Shown piece after piece: positions 1 to 11,321 of a DNA stretch of 64,000 nt (the first letter of the stretch is position 1; the number at the start of each line of letters is the position of its first letter). The position numbers and the translations under genes were made by a program. Below the pieces are notes generated by a model. It was not told where the DNA came from, did no database searches, and saw only the letters and a list, made by a program, of their open reading frames with translations. The DNA is from Mugil cephalus (lineage: Eukaryota > Chordata > Actinopteri > Mugiliformes > Mugilidae), in NCBI RefSeq assembly GCF_022458985.1, contig NC_061781.1:5443501-5507500 (forward strand). The letters are read 5' to 3'.

Positions 1-279
1 CCATCTTCACCTCCTGCAACACTTTATTAGTAGCTAGCATGGCACGAGTTGAAGCATTAAGATGTTTCTCCAAAACCTTTGGAGAGTGGCAATCTCCTTA
101 TGGGATACATATACACCATAACAAGTAATTATCATACCTGCCATTTGTTGAAACTTGGAGATTTCTCTCCTTCTTCTATTTTGAGCTCATGCAACCAAGC
201 TAACTCTGCTATCTGTACCTCTGTTATCAAAGGCTTTATCTCCACAGACTAAATACATTCTCTCGTGAAGCGAAGCGTG

Positions 280-2460
280 TTTAAGAGCAACATGCACAAT
301 GGATAAACAACAAAAACAAATCACTTCCCACAGCAGTAATGACCTTAGTCTGGAGGCAGCAGGCAGCCTGTTGCAGACTGTGGCACCTTCTTATCATCTC
401 ACTCAGTTGTTTTTCATTAAAACCAGCCTTCACAGCTACTTTAATATGAGGTAACATGTCTGAAAATTTGTACAAAACTCGTTGTTCCTTCATCAATTGA
501 ATTGGCAGAATACATCCTTCAGGACCAATGGCCAAATAATTCACAGACTAGCTGCAATTGTATTTGTAGGAAACCAGCAGCCAGATTATTGTACTCAACA
601 GAGGAATCAATAGCAGCTACACAATAGCACTCCAGCAGAGGTCTCATAGCAGACATCAAAGATGCACAACCAGGTGACATCTTAGCAATACTCGAATAGT
701 TGCTATGGTAAAAGTGTCAGCTAAATTAAAACCTGGAAAAGTCCAACAAGACCAGAAGTCTTCAGCAGATTGTAAATACAGAACATACTTTACTATCCGG
801 AGTACAATGGAAATTGGCATGCAGCTTACACAACAAATCTCTCCCTAATAGATTTACTGGTTTTTTTTCTGAAATAAGAAATACATGTTCAACGTCTGAA
901 CCTGCCACTGAAACATGACTTGGTTTAGATAATGGCTCAGTTAAAGGAGTACCAGAGGCACCCACAATGTAAACACATGTGATGTGGGTGTACACACAAT
1001 TTCGATAGAAACTGAAATTGTAGCTCCACTGTTTACCACAATTTCTATTTTTGTACCATCAGCCTCAAGTGGTATAAAATTTTCAGAGGCCGTATGAAAA
1101 AGGGTAATTGTTGCAGCTTCTAAAACCGGTTCTGAATCTGCCTCCATCATTCTGTGGTGTCCCTAGCGTGGCTGAAACACAGCTGGTCACTGTGTTGTAG
1201 GAGGAGGAGGAGGAGGAGAAGGAGGAGGAGGCAATGCACGCAATGGGGGCCACTGTTGTGGGTAGTGATCCTCAAGAACATATCGATCCTGATTATTTTG
1301 AAATGGATGTCTTCTGAATGAACCTTCACGTGCCCAGTGTCCAGATCTACCACACCTACGGCAATTTCCCTTTCTTTTAGCTGCCTGTTGTGTACATAGG
1401 TTTGTGTGTGCATGGGACAGCGCTGGCTAATGTACAACCTGCACCACTTGTTTTGTGTTCACAGATTTTCTGGGAGTAAAGCAACCATCTTTGTAAATTT
1501 CCATCACTCTACGCAGAGTTACTTTAAATCTCACCATTCCATATTGAAAGATTTCATAAAGATGTCAGTGACAAAATCTGAGGACACAACCAGGGCAAAG
1601 TTAGCAGTGGGGTATAGGAAGTCTGTCTTTCTTTTAAATTTCCATCACTCTACCTATCAGTTCACTGATACTCATGCCCCTGCCAATTTCTGTTAGCAAC
1701 TCGATACAGATTAGCAATCTGTGGACTAATATTTGACATGAACACACTCACTGCTAGCCTATCACCTTCTCTCATGTCAGATCCCATGCTTTCATCCAAG
1801 CAGTTTGAAAACAGCTGAATAAATGCTGGCAGTGATTTGCTACATTCCTGGATACACAAAGCAATTTTAGATGAATTGCCAGTAGTATGTGCACACCTCT
1901 TAATGGCTTCTTTTGCTCTGTTCTCCAACCAATCCTCCAGAGTCACAGCTGCAGGCCACTGTCCTCCTGTCTCACTCCTTGGCAGGGCAAATGTATCTTT
2001 ACATAATGGCCAGTTTCCTGGATATACAAGAACATTATACAGCCTTGCAGTAACATTTAGCCATAATATTTACTCGGTTTAGGAGCACTTAACACCATAT
2101 ATCTCAGCTGGCGTCCATGGCCTGAGCACATCCGTATCCCCAATAACAATTTTTGGAAGCATTGCACTTGTAGTTTGCTCTCCATCCTTCTTAACGTGAT
2201 TACTTCCCCTACTGATGGTGGACCTTGAAGCTGCTTCACTACTTCATCTGAACCGACCCTGATGCCTACTCTTCTGTCTGTTCCTGCTCTTGCTGATCCT
2301 TCTTTCCCCCGGCAACCTTCTCTACCTCATAATCAAACCTTACAGCTTACAGACCAGACCCTCCTGCTCCATACTGTCCTGATCCTTCACCTGAGTCTGG
2401 CACCTCTGGCTGTTCATGTGTTTCTGCTATTTTCCCTAATAGCACAAGCATAGTCAGCAA
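280..2460 (-). mobile_element. Degraded endogenous retrovirus-like fragment (gag-pro)
   Basis: Antisense reading gives retroviral order. A capsid-like stretch lies at about 1950-1660, a zinc-knuckle region at about 1380-1320 (Cys-x2-Cys-x4-His, with the final Cys position read as Gly), and a protease-like segment at about 1150-780. The protease part contains NSGATISV, resembling the aspartic protease DSGAT motif with Asp replaced by Asn, and a downstream LLGRDLL motif typical of retropepsin C-termini. Frames are broken by stops and the catalytic Asp is changed, so it is an inactive relic. Sequence at 544-281 may be further retroviral coding sequence but I do not recognise it. No LTRs were identified. 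A gag-pro from an LTR retrotransposon rather than a true retrovirus is possible. Confidence 0.55.
1201..1231. repeat. GAG-rich trinucleotide run
   Basis: Near-perfect run of gag/gga triplets with one interruption. Read antisense it gives a proline-rich or leucine-rich stretch next to the zinc-knuckle region of the retroviral relic. Confidence 0.7.
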
Positions 2461-2814
2461 GTCCTCATCATAAGGCCATTCATCTTTTGTCCATACATTC
2501 ATCAAGGCTGTAAATGAATGCACATAATACCACCCTTTAGCACACCCAGTTTCTCCTGCAGGTGTTTGTGGAGCAAAAAAGTTCTCGAAAATATCTCAGG
2601 AGTATTTGCTTTACATTTAGCCGCTGAGTCAGGTACCTTACCAACAGGTGCTCTTCGGCTCTTCTGTGTTTTTGGTATAAATGTGCTTGAACTGTCAAAT
2701 TACATTGTAGTCATTTTATTATTCATGTTTACATATGGAACATTTTTGTAATGTTGAAATGAAAACAGTTTAGTACAATTTTAATTCCACCAATTTTGGA
2801 TATTCCAACCACTA

Positions 2815-2822
2815 TTTATTAG
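2815..2822. repeat. 8-bp target-site duplication, left copy (TTTATTAG)
   Basis: TTTATTAG lies immediately before the CAGGGTTGGG terminus and is repeated exactly after the element at 3565-3572. Eight bases is the target duplication size of hAT transposons. Confidence 0.85.
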
Positions 2823-3564
2823 CAGGGTTGGGCACGTTACTTTTAAAAAGTAATTAGTTACAGTTACTAGTTACTTCTTCCAAAAAGTAACCGAGTTAGT
2901 AACTGAATTACTCAACTATAAAAGTAACTAGTTACCAGGGAAAGTAACTATTGCGTTACTTTTATTTTTTTTTAAGTTTAAATATGTTTGATATTTAGAT
3001 TTTTTACTTAGCAGGTTTCACAACCAAGTTGCATAGAGTAGAATTGCATAGACACGTACCTACAGAGAACTTTTAATATTTATTGCACTTCAGAGTCAGA
3101 CCCCAACTGGTAGACATATAGGCCTACCGCTTTCACATCGGCAAAAGTCCCGGGTCGGCCCTCCCGCTGTGAGAGCTGCGTGCCTGTTTTTTCCTCCCTC
3201 ATTCGTCATAGCGTACATTGCAGATAAAGTTAAAGTTTGTTGATGACCTGAAGAATGGACCCGTCCAACCCCCGCTCTTTCAAAAGGCTGCTGATATTAG
3301 AATAAATCACGGTGTCCTTTATAGAGCCCGATAAATGCCGCCAAATCCCCCCTTTTCTCGGATGCAGAGCGCTGCCATGATCGATAAAGTGTTGGAGATC
3401 GCTATACAAACTGTATATAAACACAGTCGCACAGTCGCCGTTCGCCTATGCGCTTCCTATAACGATCGTGTAACAACACATGATTTGTTTGACTGAAAAG
3501 TTAGATTACCCCATTACTGAAAAAGGTAACGCCGTTTATTTTAACGCCGTTTCTCTCATCACTG
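2823..3564. mobile_element. Non-autonomous hAT-like element (742 bp)
   Basis: Starts CAGGGTTGGG and ends CTCATCACTG, flanked by a perfect 8-bp TTTATTAG duplication. The first 130 bases hold the AAAGTAACTAGTTAC-type subterminal repeats seen in a very common fish hAT MITE; related GTAACG motifs occur near the right end (3520-3550). The middle (about 3100-3430) has only short open frames and no recognisable transposase, so it would have been mobilised in trans. The exact duplication makes both boundaries firm. Confidence 0.8.
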
Positions 3565-3572
3565 TTTATTAG
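3565..3572. repeat. 8-bp target-site duplication, right copy (TTTATTAG)
   Basis: Exact second copy of the octamer at 2815-2822, bordering the right end of the hAT-like element. Confidence 0.85.
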
Positions 3573-4169
3573 TAAACTGTTCTGCGCGCAAAGAAGCCCC
3601 ACGAATAAATATTTTTAAATACACCCAGAACGTCTTCTCAAGGTGAAATGCTCACACACTGGTTCTCCCAGTCGAATCCGAAACCCCTATTATGGGTGGT
3701 CGAAACCCAGGCCCAATTATCCAGACGCCGCTCTGCTTATGGCATCAGCAGCTTCCTTACACTTACAGTGCAACAGTTCAGAGCAGCCAGCTAGCGCTCA
3801 TTTCCACATGGTACTTTTATATAATCTCGTCAACTGGCTATCACCATCTGTGATGACAGTCCGTCTATTCAGCTAACCTTGTAAAACCTATTTTGTCCAT
3901 GGAAGGAACACAAACAAGATTAGGTCAAAGAGAGCTGCTTAACATAATATAATAATAAAGTTTTTCCTTCACACTGCTGATTACAACAATGTCTATCTCT
4001 TCACTGTGCGTCAAAAACTCAGAGAGCTAGAAGCCAAAGAGTTGTAAAAATAACATTCGTATAATGATAAACATAAAGCATGTCTTACCTTTGCTGTTTT
4101 GTGATTAAAAGTTCAGAAGATGACAGTGTAAGTATGCTACATCTGGGCTCAGTGAGGTCAAAGCTGTGT
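3573..4169. other. Unassigned intergenic sequence
   Basis: No gene, RNA or element boundary recognised. The segment about 3650-3870 is moderately GC-rich and could belong to the retroviral relic or another repeat, but nothing in it is diagnostic. Confidence 0.5.
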
Positions 4170-4520
4170 GCTGTTCACACTGCTTTTGTACAGTCTGACG
4201 GCAGTTGGCACAAAGTGTCTGAGCATCTGAAGCGTTCAGTCCTGCACCGGGGTGGGATGATCCGGTGACTGAATGAGCTGCCCATCAGCCACGGCTCATC
4301 GTGCAGAGGGTGAGAGGGATTGTCCAGTATTGCACAGATTTTGTCCTTCACCCTATTCTCAGCCACTGTTTCTAAGCAGTCCAAGTTCATTCCCACCACC
4401 GAGCGGGCTTTCCTCACCAATTTACTGAGTCACCACCTCCTTAGTCTTGCTGATGTTGAGTGGTAGGTGGTTCCGGTTACTCCATTCAACAAAGTTCTCG
4501 ATCGAAGTTATATCTCAGCT
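4170..4520 (-). mobile_element. Non-LTR retrotransposon fragment (reverse transcriptase C-terminal end)
   Basis: Antisense translation gives an NHLPLNISKTKEVV-like segment. After a stop comes RKARSVVGMNLDCL, then AILDNPSHPLHDE and RIIPPRCRTERFR. This is the order found at the C-terminal end of CR1/L2-group ORF2 proteins (KTKE motif, a conserved SHPLH, then a basic R-rich end). The piece is 5'-truncated and frame-broken, hence a dead fragment. Confidence 0.6.
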
Positions 4521-5400
4521 CCAAAAACCCTGCTAATGGCTTGTCATATGCGTCAGTTTGAAATGAATCAGGCAGCTCCCGTTTGTTACGTGAAGAGGAA
4601 GAGCCTTATATGCAATCTTTGAGTTTACTTCGCTTTGGATTTGGTCATTGGTGGTTGCTAAGGTAAATTCGAGTATGGCTTTCGATTATTTAGACTCTGA
4701 TCGGTCAATAGAGGACCAATTGGTTGTCGAGATATTTTCCTTTGAGTGTCTTCGAAGGCCTCCTTTTGCAAGCAGTCTGGGTGAATGAGTCAAAACTGTT
4801 TGTGGCCGGAGCACGGCTCACTCCCCTTCACGTGGGGCGCTGTGTCCCCTGTGACACGGATTATGGGCGGGGAGCACACCTCTACATATAGGAGCCAGGG
4901 TACACCTGGCGCGCTCTCTCCTCCGGTTCCGCTCGTCCGTAGTGGTGGCTGTGGAAGCTGCGTGGCGTGTTGCGTCGCCAAAATAACGCACATTCCCTCT
5001 TTCAGCGCAGTGTGGTGCGCCAGCATTAGAGCGTCTTCAGCGTGTCGCCAGAACGACGCACGCTCTCTCCTTCAGCGCACGGGTAAGAGGCATTGGCGCA
5101 CACTGCTGCTTTCTCTCCCACTCACCTGTCCACTGCTTGGTGATATGGCTGCTTCTGCTGCAGTGTGGCGGACTGCTGGGGTCACGGGGCTGAGTTGCCC
5201 TGCTGGGGACTCTTCGGCGTTGTTGTGCGATCTCCACGTGGTAAGTATATTGTGTTGTGTGTGCGTGTGTGTGAGAGTGTTAGGCGGAATCAACGGCCAT
5301 ATTAACTATGACCAGTTTTATAATTTCTTTCCTTTTCTTTGTGGACAGGTGCTGAGGGCCAGGCGGCGACCCAATCCCTGGTGGTTGTTTCCTTCACAAA
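4521..5400. other. Unassigned sequence with local GC-rich partial duplication
   Basis: No convincing gene. At about 4970-5100 two related units containing GTCGCCA, AACG(A)CGCAC and CTTTCAGCGCA/CTTCAGCGCAC lie near each other, looking like a decayed tandem duplication. A 242-residue open frame crosses the region but is Cys/Val-rich through TG runs and shows no domain. Confidence 0.5.
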
Positions 5401-5405
5401 CCCCC

Positions 5406-5433
<28 letters not shown>
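5406..5433. repeat. (TG)n microsatellite
   Basis: Uninterrupted TG dinucleotide run of about 14 units following CCCCC. Confidence 0.95.
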
Positions 5434-5437
<4 letters not shown>

Positions 5438-5814
5438 TGCAGTGTCACGGGTGTTTTTGGTTAGTTATTCCTCCCCCCTTGTTCATTCCGTTTTACGGCT
5501 CCAGTTTAAGTAATTACGAGCCAGTATTGATATATTATTTTTATTGATTACAAAATAAACATTTTTTATACTTTTCTAAATACGTCTCTGCCCGTGGTAT
5601 ACGAACCTGTGTAGACCTGTGTAATAAAGACATTAAACAATTTCATAGAAACATCTATCGCCTGGGGCGAAACTTCCCCGGTGGCGTTGTCGGTACACTT
5701 TTCCACCCTCCACTTGCCTCATGTTGTATTTGTATTTAGTGACATATTAGTTAAACAAAATTATCTCTAAAATTGTTCTGATTCACCCTTTTAACATCTA
5801 CAAGCCGTGTCGAG

Positions 5815-8280
5815 TTGAGCGCTGGCTGTGGTTGTCTGTCCGTGTCAGACCTCGGCCGCTGGCGGTACGAACTTTTACCAGTATTTTTTATCAGTTTTAG
5901 ACGTTCTTATCCACATATCGAAGGTCTTTTTATTGGATTTTACGTCGCTTCTAATTCACCGTCGCAGCTCTTTGTTTGTGCGGAGATCGGCGGCTGCCTG
6001 GCCTTCTTTTATACGCTGTTTTGTTTAATATACATCTCCGGAGGCTTGTTTGCCAACAGCTAAGCAGGCTGTCGGCTAGCGTCAACCGGACTCCCAGGCG
6101 CCTGTTGTCACTGCTCCCTGTCATGCAGCTGTGGAGGTCGGAGCAGCGTACCCTTGTCGGCCCGATGGCACCGACCGCCTTCCGGAGGCCCTCACACGGA
6201 CCGTTGGCACCTACGAAGCCTGGGCACGGCTCGGAGCCAGACCCAAGATCCCGGTCAGCTCCACCCCATCCCGGCCGGAGCCCTGGTCCGTTGTTGGCCC
6301 TCATCGTGGGAGAGGTGGATGTCACTCACTTACACCTCCACATAGCAACATCGAGCTACGGAATAAGTTTGATGTTCAACACCTGGCTACCTTCAGAGTG
6401 TGCCTCCCACGGTATAGTTTTTATTGACAATTTTAACCGAGGCATCTTTTCAGCGCTGACAGTCTCCGCCAGTATTTCATACGCCCTACTACAAACCCAG
6501 CCATGCCCATCCGATCCATCTACTCCATCCCTCAGCGTTTGACGTCCCCCCGGTCCTAGTCACTGTCACTTCAGTTCCACTCCCACTTGTACCGGACTAG
6601 GACCCACTGAACCCCACAATAATAACCCAACAGTTCGCAATACAATCCCGGTTATAACCAACTTTTGGCAATCCCTTCCACGCGGGTCTGCTCCGGGCCG
6701 TGAACCAGCGGGGGAGGGCACAGGCGCGCAATCAGCACGGACATTAAGTTGGCCGAGCTGAACGTGCGTTCTCTTTTAAACAAAACTTTTATCATAAACG
6801 ACCTGATTTTAGATAATCTTGACATTTTAATACTAGAGGCATGGCACTGATGCAGCAGTTATTCTCACCGAGGCTTGACCACCTTATTTCAATTTTTTAT
6901 TTTCAACTAGGGGAGTGAAGAGAGGAGGAACTGCATCATTCATTAAGAACTCAATTATCTCAAATGAAATTTCTTTTTAAAAAATGTCGTCATTTGAGTA
7001 TCACGCTTTTGTTTTTTATCAGTCCTCAATTTTTTTGCATCACAATATACAGACCACCCCATCATTCCTCCTGTTTTATAAATGAATTCTCAGAGCTAGT
7101 ATCAATCATATACTCTGCTTACAATAGAGTTTTAAGAACTGGTGATTTTAATTTGCATGTAGATAAAACCTCGGACACAATGTCCAGAGACTTTTTTTTA
7201 AAAAAAAACATTTGATCCTGTATGGATTTTAAACATGTCACACAGCCACTCGCAACAGAGGACACATCCTGGATCTGGTCATAACTTATGGCCTATCCAC
7301 TGATGTGTCCTCTGTTGTTGACCTGGCTGTGTCTGACCACTGTGTGTATTTTAACATCACCAATTTTAGCCCCCAGGAGCCCCCGGTGAGAACAGTGAGG
7401 AAATGCTACCTAACTTCTGAAGTGGATGCAAATATTGGAGATTTTACTGAGCACTCCTGCTGCAATTTTACCAGCAACGTGTGATTTTATTGTGGACGAT
7501 TTTAATACGAAACTGAAGTCAACACTAGACTCAGTGGCTCCACTTTTAACTAAAAATAATAAGAACAAAACCTACACCACCGTGGGAAATGAAGTCTGTA
7601 AACAATTGATAAGGAAATGCAGGAGCGCATAAAGGAAGTGGAGAAAAACAAAACTAATGGTTCATTACGAAATATTACAGAACCAACTCAAAATCTACAA
7701 CAATACCGTCAAACAGGCCAGAGCATCATACTTTTCAAAACTCATTAAAGACAATAAAAAATAACACCAAATCCCTTTTCTCCACCATCAATATTTTAAC
7801 CAACCCAAATTTTAATAAACCTCCCATGACGTCAACAGACGTCCTCTGCGAGGACTTTGCAGACCACTACGGAAGTAAAATCGATAAGATCAGATCCGGT
7901 CTTTTAACTCAAAATATCCATCTTAACACACCGGAACCATTGCTTTTATCTGAGGAAACACTGAAGAGTTTTGCCTTGGTTGATGCAAGGACGCTTGGTC
8001 GAGTTTCCTCCCAAGTAAAGCTCACGACCTGCCTTTTAGACCCAATTCCCCCATCACTTTTGAGAATATTTTATGAATTCTTTGAGGAACAAATGCCCTG
8101 CCATGTCTCAACAGCTCTTACATTGTATATGTGTGTGTGTGGGTGGGGAGAGAGCGGGAATGTTCTTGATTTGTGTCTTGTACTGCTTGTATGTTTTTAT
8201 TTGTGAAGCACTTTGTGTTGCATTTTCTGTTATTGCATGAAAGGTCCTATATAAATAAAGTTTGTTTGAATACTTCTCCA
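5815..8280 (+). mobile_element. L2-like LINE, internally deleted
   Basis: A GC-rich leader (about 5815-6700) precedes an ORF2 start that reads LAELNVRSLLNK at about 6750, typical of apurinic endonuclease N-termini. The endonuclease continues through YRPPHHSS, TGDFNLHVDKTSD and HNRGHILDLVITYG to LAVSDH. The linker region then reads on to about 8090, where DPIPPSLL marks the start of the reverse transcriptase. Here the element jumps directly to a 3' UTR with the GAAGCACTTTGTGTTGC motif and TATAAATAAAG tail (8205-8265). The whole catalytic RT core is missing. Several stops and frameshifts add to the damage. The 5' boundary is approximate and assignment to L2 rather than a sister clade is by resemblance only. 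Confidence 0.65.
6740..8095 (+). pseudogene. LINE ORF2 relic: endonuclease plus linker, RT removed
   Basis: Reading frames at 6964-7215, 7426-7632 and 7826-8206 are collinear pieces of one ORF2 product separated by frameshifts. The endonuclease keeps the GDFN and SDH catalytic signatures. The RT active-site YADD region is absent because of an internal deletion near 8095. It cannot encode a working retrotransposition protein. Confidence 0.6.
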
Positions 8281-8472
8281 CAGTTACTCGTCAGATTTTA
8301 CATTACAAATTGATATTTAAACTGGGCTACTCATGTATCATGGGTGTTTTTTACGCTAATGTGTTTTTTTTTTAGGTGAGAACAGAAATATATATTTTCT
8401 ACTCTGTTCCAGGTGAATATTAACAGTATTAATAAACATCTTTATTCTGACAATTTTGTAGCAATCTGATAT
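8281..8472. other. Outer end of the left palindrome arm
   Basis: ATTCTGACAATTTTGTAGCAATCT at about 8437-8466 matches, in inverted orientation, right-arm sequence near 63385-63410. The arm homology therefore crosses the transposon at 8473-11079 and fades out here. Confidence 0.45.
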
Positions 8473-9525
8473 GGGATGCCGTTTGTAAAGCTGGGCGTGT
8501 TAAAATGAACACGCAGTTTTTCCACATTTAGCTTCTTTTTAACGATTTTTTTTTTTTTTTTTTTAACCACATTTAGTAAATGTTAGATCTAAATTTTAAA
8601 TCTAAATATAAATAGATTTGATGTTCAGCGGAAGTAGATTACCAAAATAAAAGCTTCATTCTGAAGTGTTCTGGTGGGACCGTCACCGCGCCGCTGTCAC
8701 AGCTCTGAACCACAGAACCGGTACAAGTCCTCCCACTACCTTAGCATGTGTAGCGTGGAGGTACAACTATCTGCTCCGTGCTCCGTGTGTCCTCATGGCT
8801 CCACCAGTGCTGAACATGGCACTGCTCCGGGGTCAGTGACACCCACTGTTAGTTGAGCAAACTCAACTAACTGTGCTTTTAATCTTTGTGCGAGGTGTTT
8901 ACTAGTATTCAAACACCAGTATTTATCTATAAACAATGTTTTGTGAATCTCTTGTAGCTCTGAAAAATTGTGTTTAATTATTATTTTTTATCTTTCAGGC
9001 ACACCAAATGGATGCAGAAGATCTAGCTACATCTTCCACTTGTCAAATGGAGGTTGTGCAACATTCTAAACCGAAGACTGCTTGCGAAATGTAAATTATA
9101 GCATTTCAATAAGATAATCATGAACTCTGACCTATTAAATGCTATCTTTATCATTCATGAAGTTAATTGTCATGTTTATATCTCAAACACAAGAATATAA
9201 TTGTGATTGCTTACCGACATCTTGCTCATTCCTGTACCTACCTGTTACCAGTTCCAAGCACAGAAAACTGCTGTTTTGTCACCACATTTCCAATATAAAA
9301 TCCATCAATTACACAATATGTTGTTGACACAGTCATTTAGTAATATGCTCTATATTTCTACACATGCAGTTTCTATATCTGATAATTATTATAGTGCTGC
9401 TCTTATTTGGCATAGTCATTTTTAACGTGTGAAAATAATCAGACACCAACTTTAGATATCAGGTGACAGAACATGCTTTATTTCCAGAATACTCATTGGG
9501 TTTCAGTTCATAAAAATGGAAACAC

Positions 9526-9786
9526 TCAGTCCTTTGGTCGTGCAGATGATAACGCAGTCAAACTCATGAAGTTCTCTGGAGACATCAATAGACACATGAA
9601 ATTTGGACACGACATACTCGTTAAACTGTAGATGTTCTTCTCCTGGATGACGCACCTGCTGAGTCCATCCTTCACAGTCATGGTCTTAGAAGATGAACCA
9701 GTCTTTGAAGCCCAGATCACTTCTCTAATATTGGGATGGTCAATTTTGTTGTTGATGCAACCTTGTTTATCCTGACAAGTTAACAA
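9526..9786 (-). pseudogene. Unassigned short coding relic inside the DNA transposon
   Basis: An 86-residue antisense frame with several Cys residues (CQDKQGC, LSRCVIQEK). It could be the C-terminal exon of a transposon protein, since a terminal poly-T/poly-A landmark and intron-like AT-rich sequence lie upstream (9790-9830). No domain recognised, so function is unassigned. Confidence 0.25.
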
Positions 9787-9984
9787 GTTAATAAAACATA
9801 AATAAATAAAAAAAAAAAAAAAAAAAAAACAGTAAGTTTTACAATAAACGAGAGTGAGCGCTTACATGCTTTTTAAATTGTTTGGCCTTGTTCAGGGCTG
9901 GTGAAGCACTGAGGAGACATTTCTGTCCAGATATAGTAGCATTAGCTTAACTAATCTAGCAAAGCGCCAGCCACATCTGCTGCT

Positions 9985-10245
9985 AGTTTTATGTAATGGT
10001 AAATGGTCTTGCTCTTATATAGCGCTTTTCTACCTACTCAAAGGTACTCAAAGCGCTTTTACAGTCAGAGACACATCCACCCATTCACTCACACAAGCAC
10101 ACACACATTCACACACCAGCGCCAGTTGCACTGGGAGCAACTGGGGATTCAGTATCTTGCTCAAGGACACTTCGGCATATGGCACACTCAGGGGATCGAA
10201 CCGCTAACCCGCTCTACCTACTGAGCCATAGCTACCTAGATTGTA
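9985..10245 (+). repeat. Teleost SINE-like repeat
   Basis: Carries the characteristic order TATATAGCGCTTTTCTACC, CTCAAAGCGCTTTTACA, a CA/TC-rich run of CACACATTCACACACC, GGGAGCAACTGGGGATTCAG, CTTGCTCAAGGACACTTCG and GGGGATCGAACC. This is a very widespread short fish interspersed repeat. It is inserted inside the DNA transposon. Confidence 0.6.
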
Positions 10246-11081
10246 GCTCTCGTCACGACAGACACGGATCGGGTTCTTTGAAACTGGCATTTATTCAGGC
10301 TTTTCTCCATTCATCTCGCCCTCTTGCTTTCATGCCGTGAGAACTAATACATAAACAATAAAATATATCAGTTTGCAATAATGACTGCACATAAAATAAC
10401 AAAGCATAAAAATTGCGCTGTGTAAATATATACAAAATACATCGTTGGCCGCTTGTCGTGAGAGAGGTCCTTAACACATCTTGGACCATGCTTTGCAACG
10501 CAGCGTTATCATTTTGGCCGCCGTAGCAACACAAAGGCAATTAACATTAGTTCCGGGCTGATTACAACTGCAGCCATGAAACAAACTATGTAAATACAAT
10601 TAAATTAACCCGTTCTTCTTAAACACATGAATTAACATTTTTTAACATTTTATCCTGTCCAACAACATATTTATGAATTATTATCAAAGGCAAATACAAT
10701 GGCATTTACATAAATAGATAGTTTTAGCTATCTATTTAGATAGTTTTAGTTTTATTTTGGTAATCTACTTCCGCTGAACGGCAGCGTCAATTAGCATATT
10801 TGCTGAATATTTAGTTTCTCCAAGCGCTACATTTAAAATTTTTATTTATATTTAACATTTGACATTTATATTTAACATTTATATTTATATTTAACATTTA
10901 TATTTACAGTTTATATTTATAAATTACAGTTTATATTTATAAACTATAAATTAAATTATATTTAATATATAGATATAGATTTAACATTAAATGTGATAAA
11001 AAAAAAAGTTGTTATGGAGCTAAATATGGGAAAGATTGCATATTCATTTTAAGACGCGCAGTTTTACCAACGGCACCCCAT

Positions 11082-11280
11082 AATCTCACTGGTGTTTGCG
11101 TCACAGGTGATCAAAATTATCCATACAGCCCTCAAACCATTTATTATTAAATGTCATTTTCGCACAGGAGGCAGAAAAACAGGGATAGGGATGAAGAGGT
11201 TTTTAAATTCACACACTGGTTGCTTCACACTTCCCGTCATGTGGTGTAGTCTTTCATCTAGACCAATTAACTTTTAGCAG
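11082..11280 (+). promoter_or_regulatory. itgb2: Presumed promoter region of left itgb2-like copy
   Basis: The block is conserved in inverted form at about 63160-63355, upstream of the right copy's first exon. It has no clear TATA box. An ETS-type core CACTTCCCG at 11228-11236 has a counterpart CAGGAAGTG at 63201-63209. ETS factors (PU.1, GABP) are known regulators of mammalian CD18 transcription; their use here is inference. Confidence 0.4.
11228..11236 (-). promoter_or_regulatory. Candidate ETS/PU.1 site, left copy
   Basis: CACTTCCCG contains the GGAA core on the opposite strand and lies about 85 bp upstream of the first splice donor. The equivalent site in the right copy reads CAGGAAGTG on +. 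Confidence 0.35.
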
Positions 11281-11321
11281 AACTGTCAACCTCAGATCAG
11301 CGGCCCATCTTACCATCTCTG
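11281..11321 (+). other. itgb2: itgb2-like left copy, exon 1 (5' UTR; start undetermined)
   Basis: The block CCTCAGATCAG...CCATCTCTG followed by a strong donor GTAAGT at 11322 is conserved at the mirrored position 63116-63160, donor included. It has no ATG in frame with exon 2, so it is a non-coding leader exon. The transcription start is not visible; the given start is only the conserved part. Confidence 0.55.

Larger units (their letters stand above)
8473..11079. mobile_element. DNA transposon with long terminal inverted repeats and AT flanks (ISL2EU-like)
   Basis: The left end GGGATGCCGTTTGTAAAGCT and the inverted right end GGGGTGCCGTTGGTAAAACT match. The similarity extends inward with poly-T, ATTTA-rich and TTCAGCGGAAGTAGATTACC motifs (about 8628-8645 and 10762-10780), giving inverted repeats of about 170-340 bp. 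Each end is flanked by AT (8471-8472 and 11080-11081), consistent with the 2-bp AT duplication known for ISL2EU elements. Internal coding is poor: only short antisense frames (9786-9526 and 10540-10295) are visible and I cannot assign them. The right palindrome arm lacks this element. Superfamily assignment rests on terminus and target size only. Confidence 0.55.

Noticed and set aside
4785..5513. 242-residue open frame on +
   Set aside because: It runs through TG microsatellite and locally duplicated GC-rich sequence, is Cys/Val-rich for that reason, and shows no domain or splice context.
5976..6542. 188-residue frame on +
   Set aside because: Pro/Arg/Ser-rich without recognised domain, in the GC-rich leader of the LINE; treated as part of the element, not a gene.
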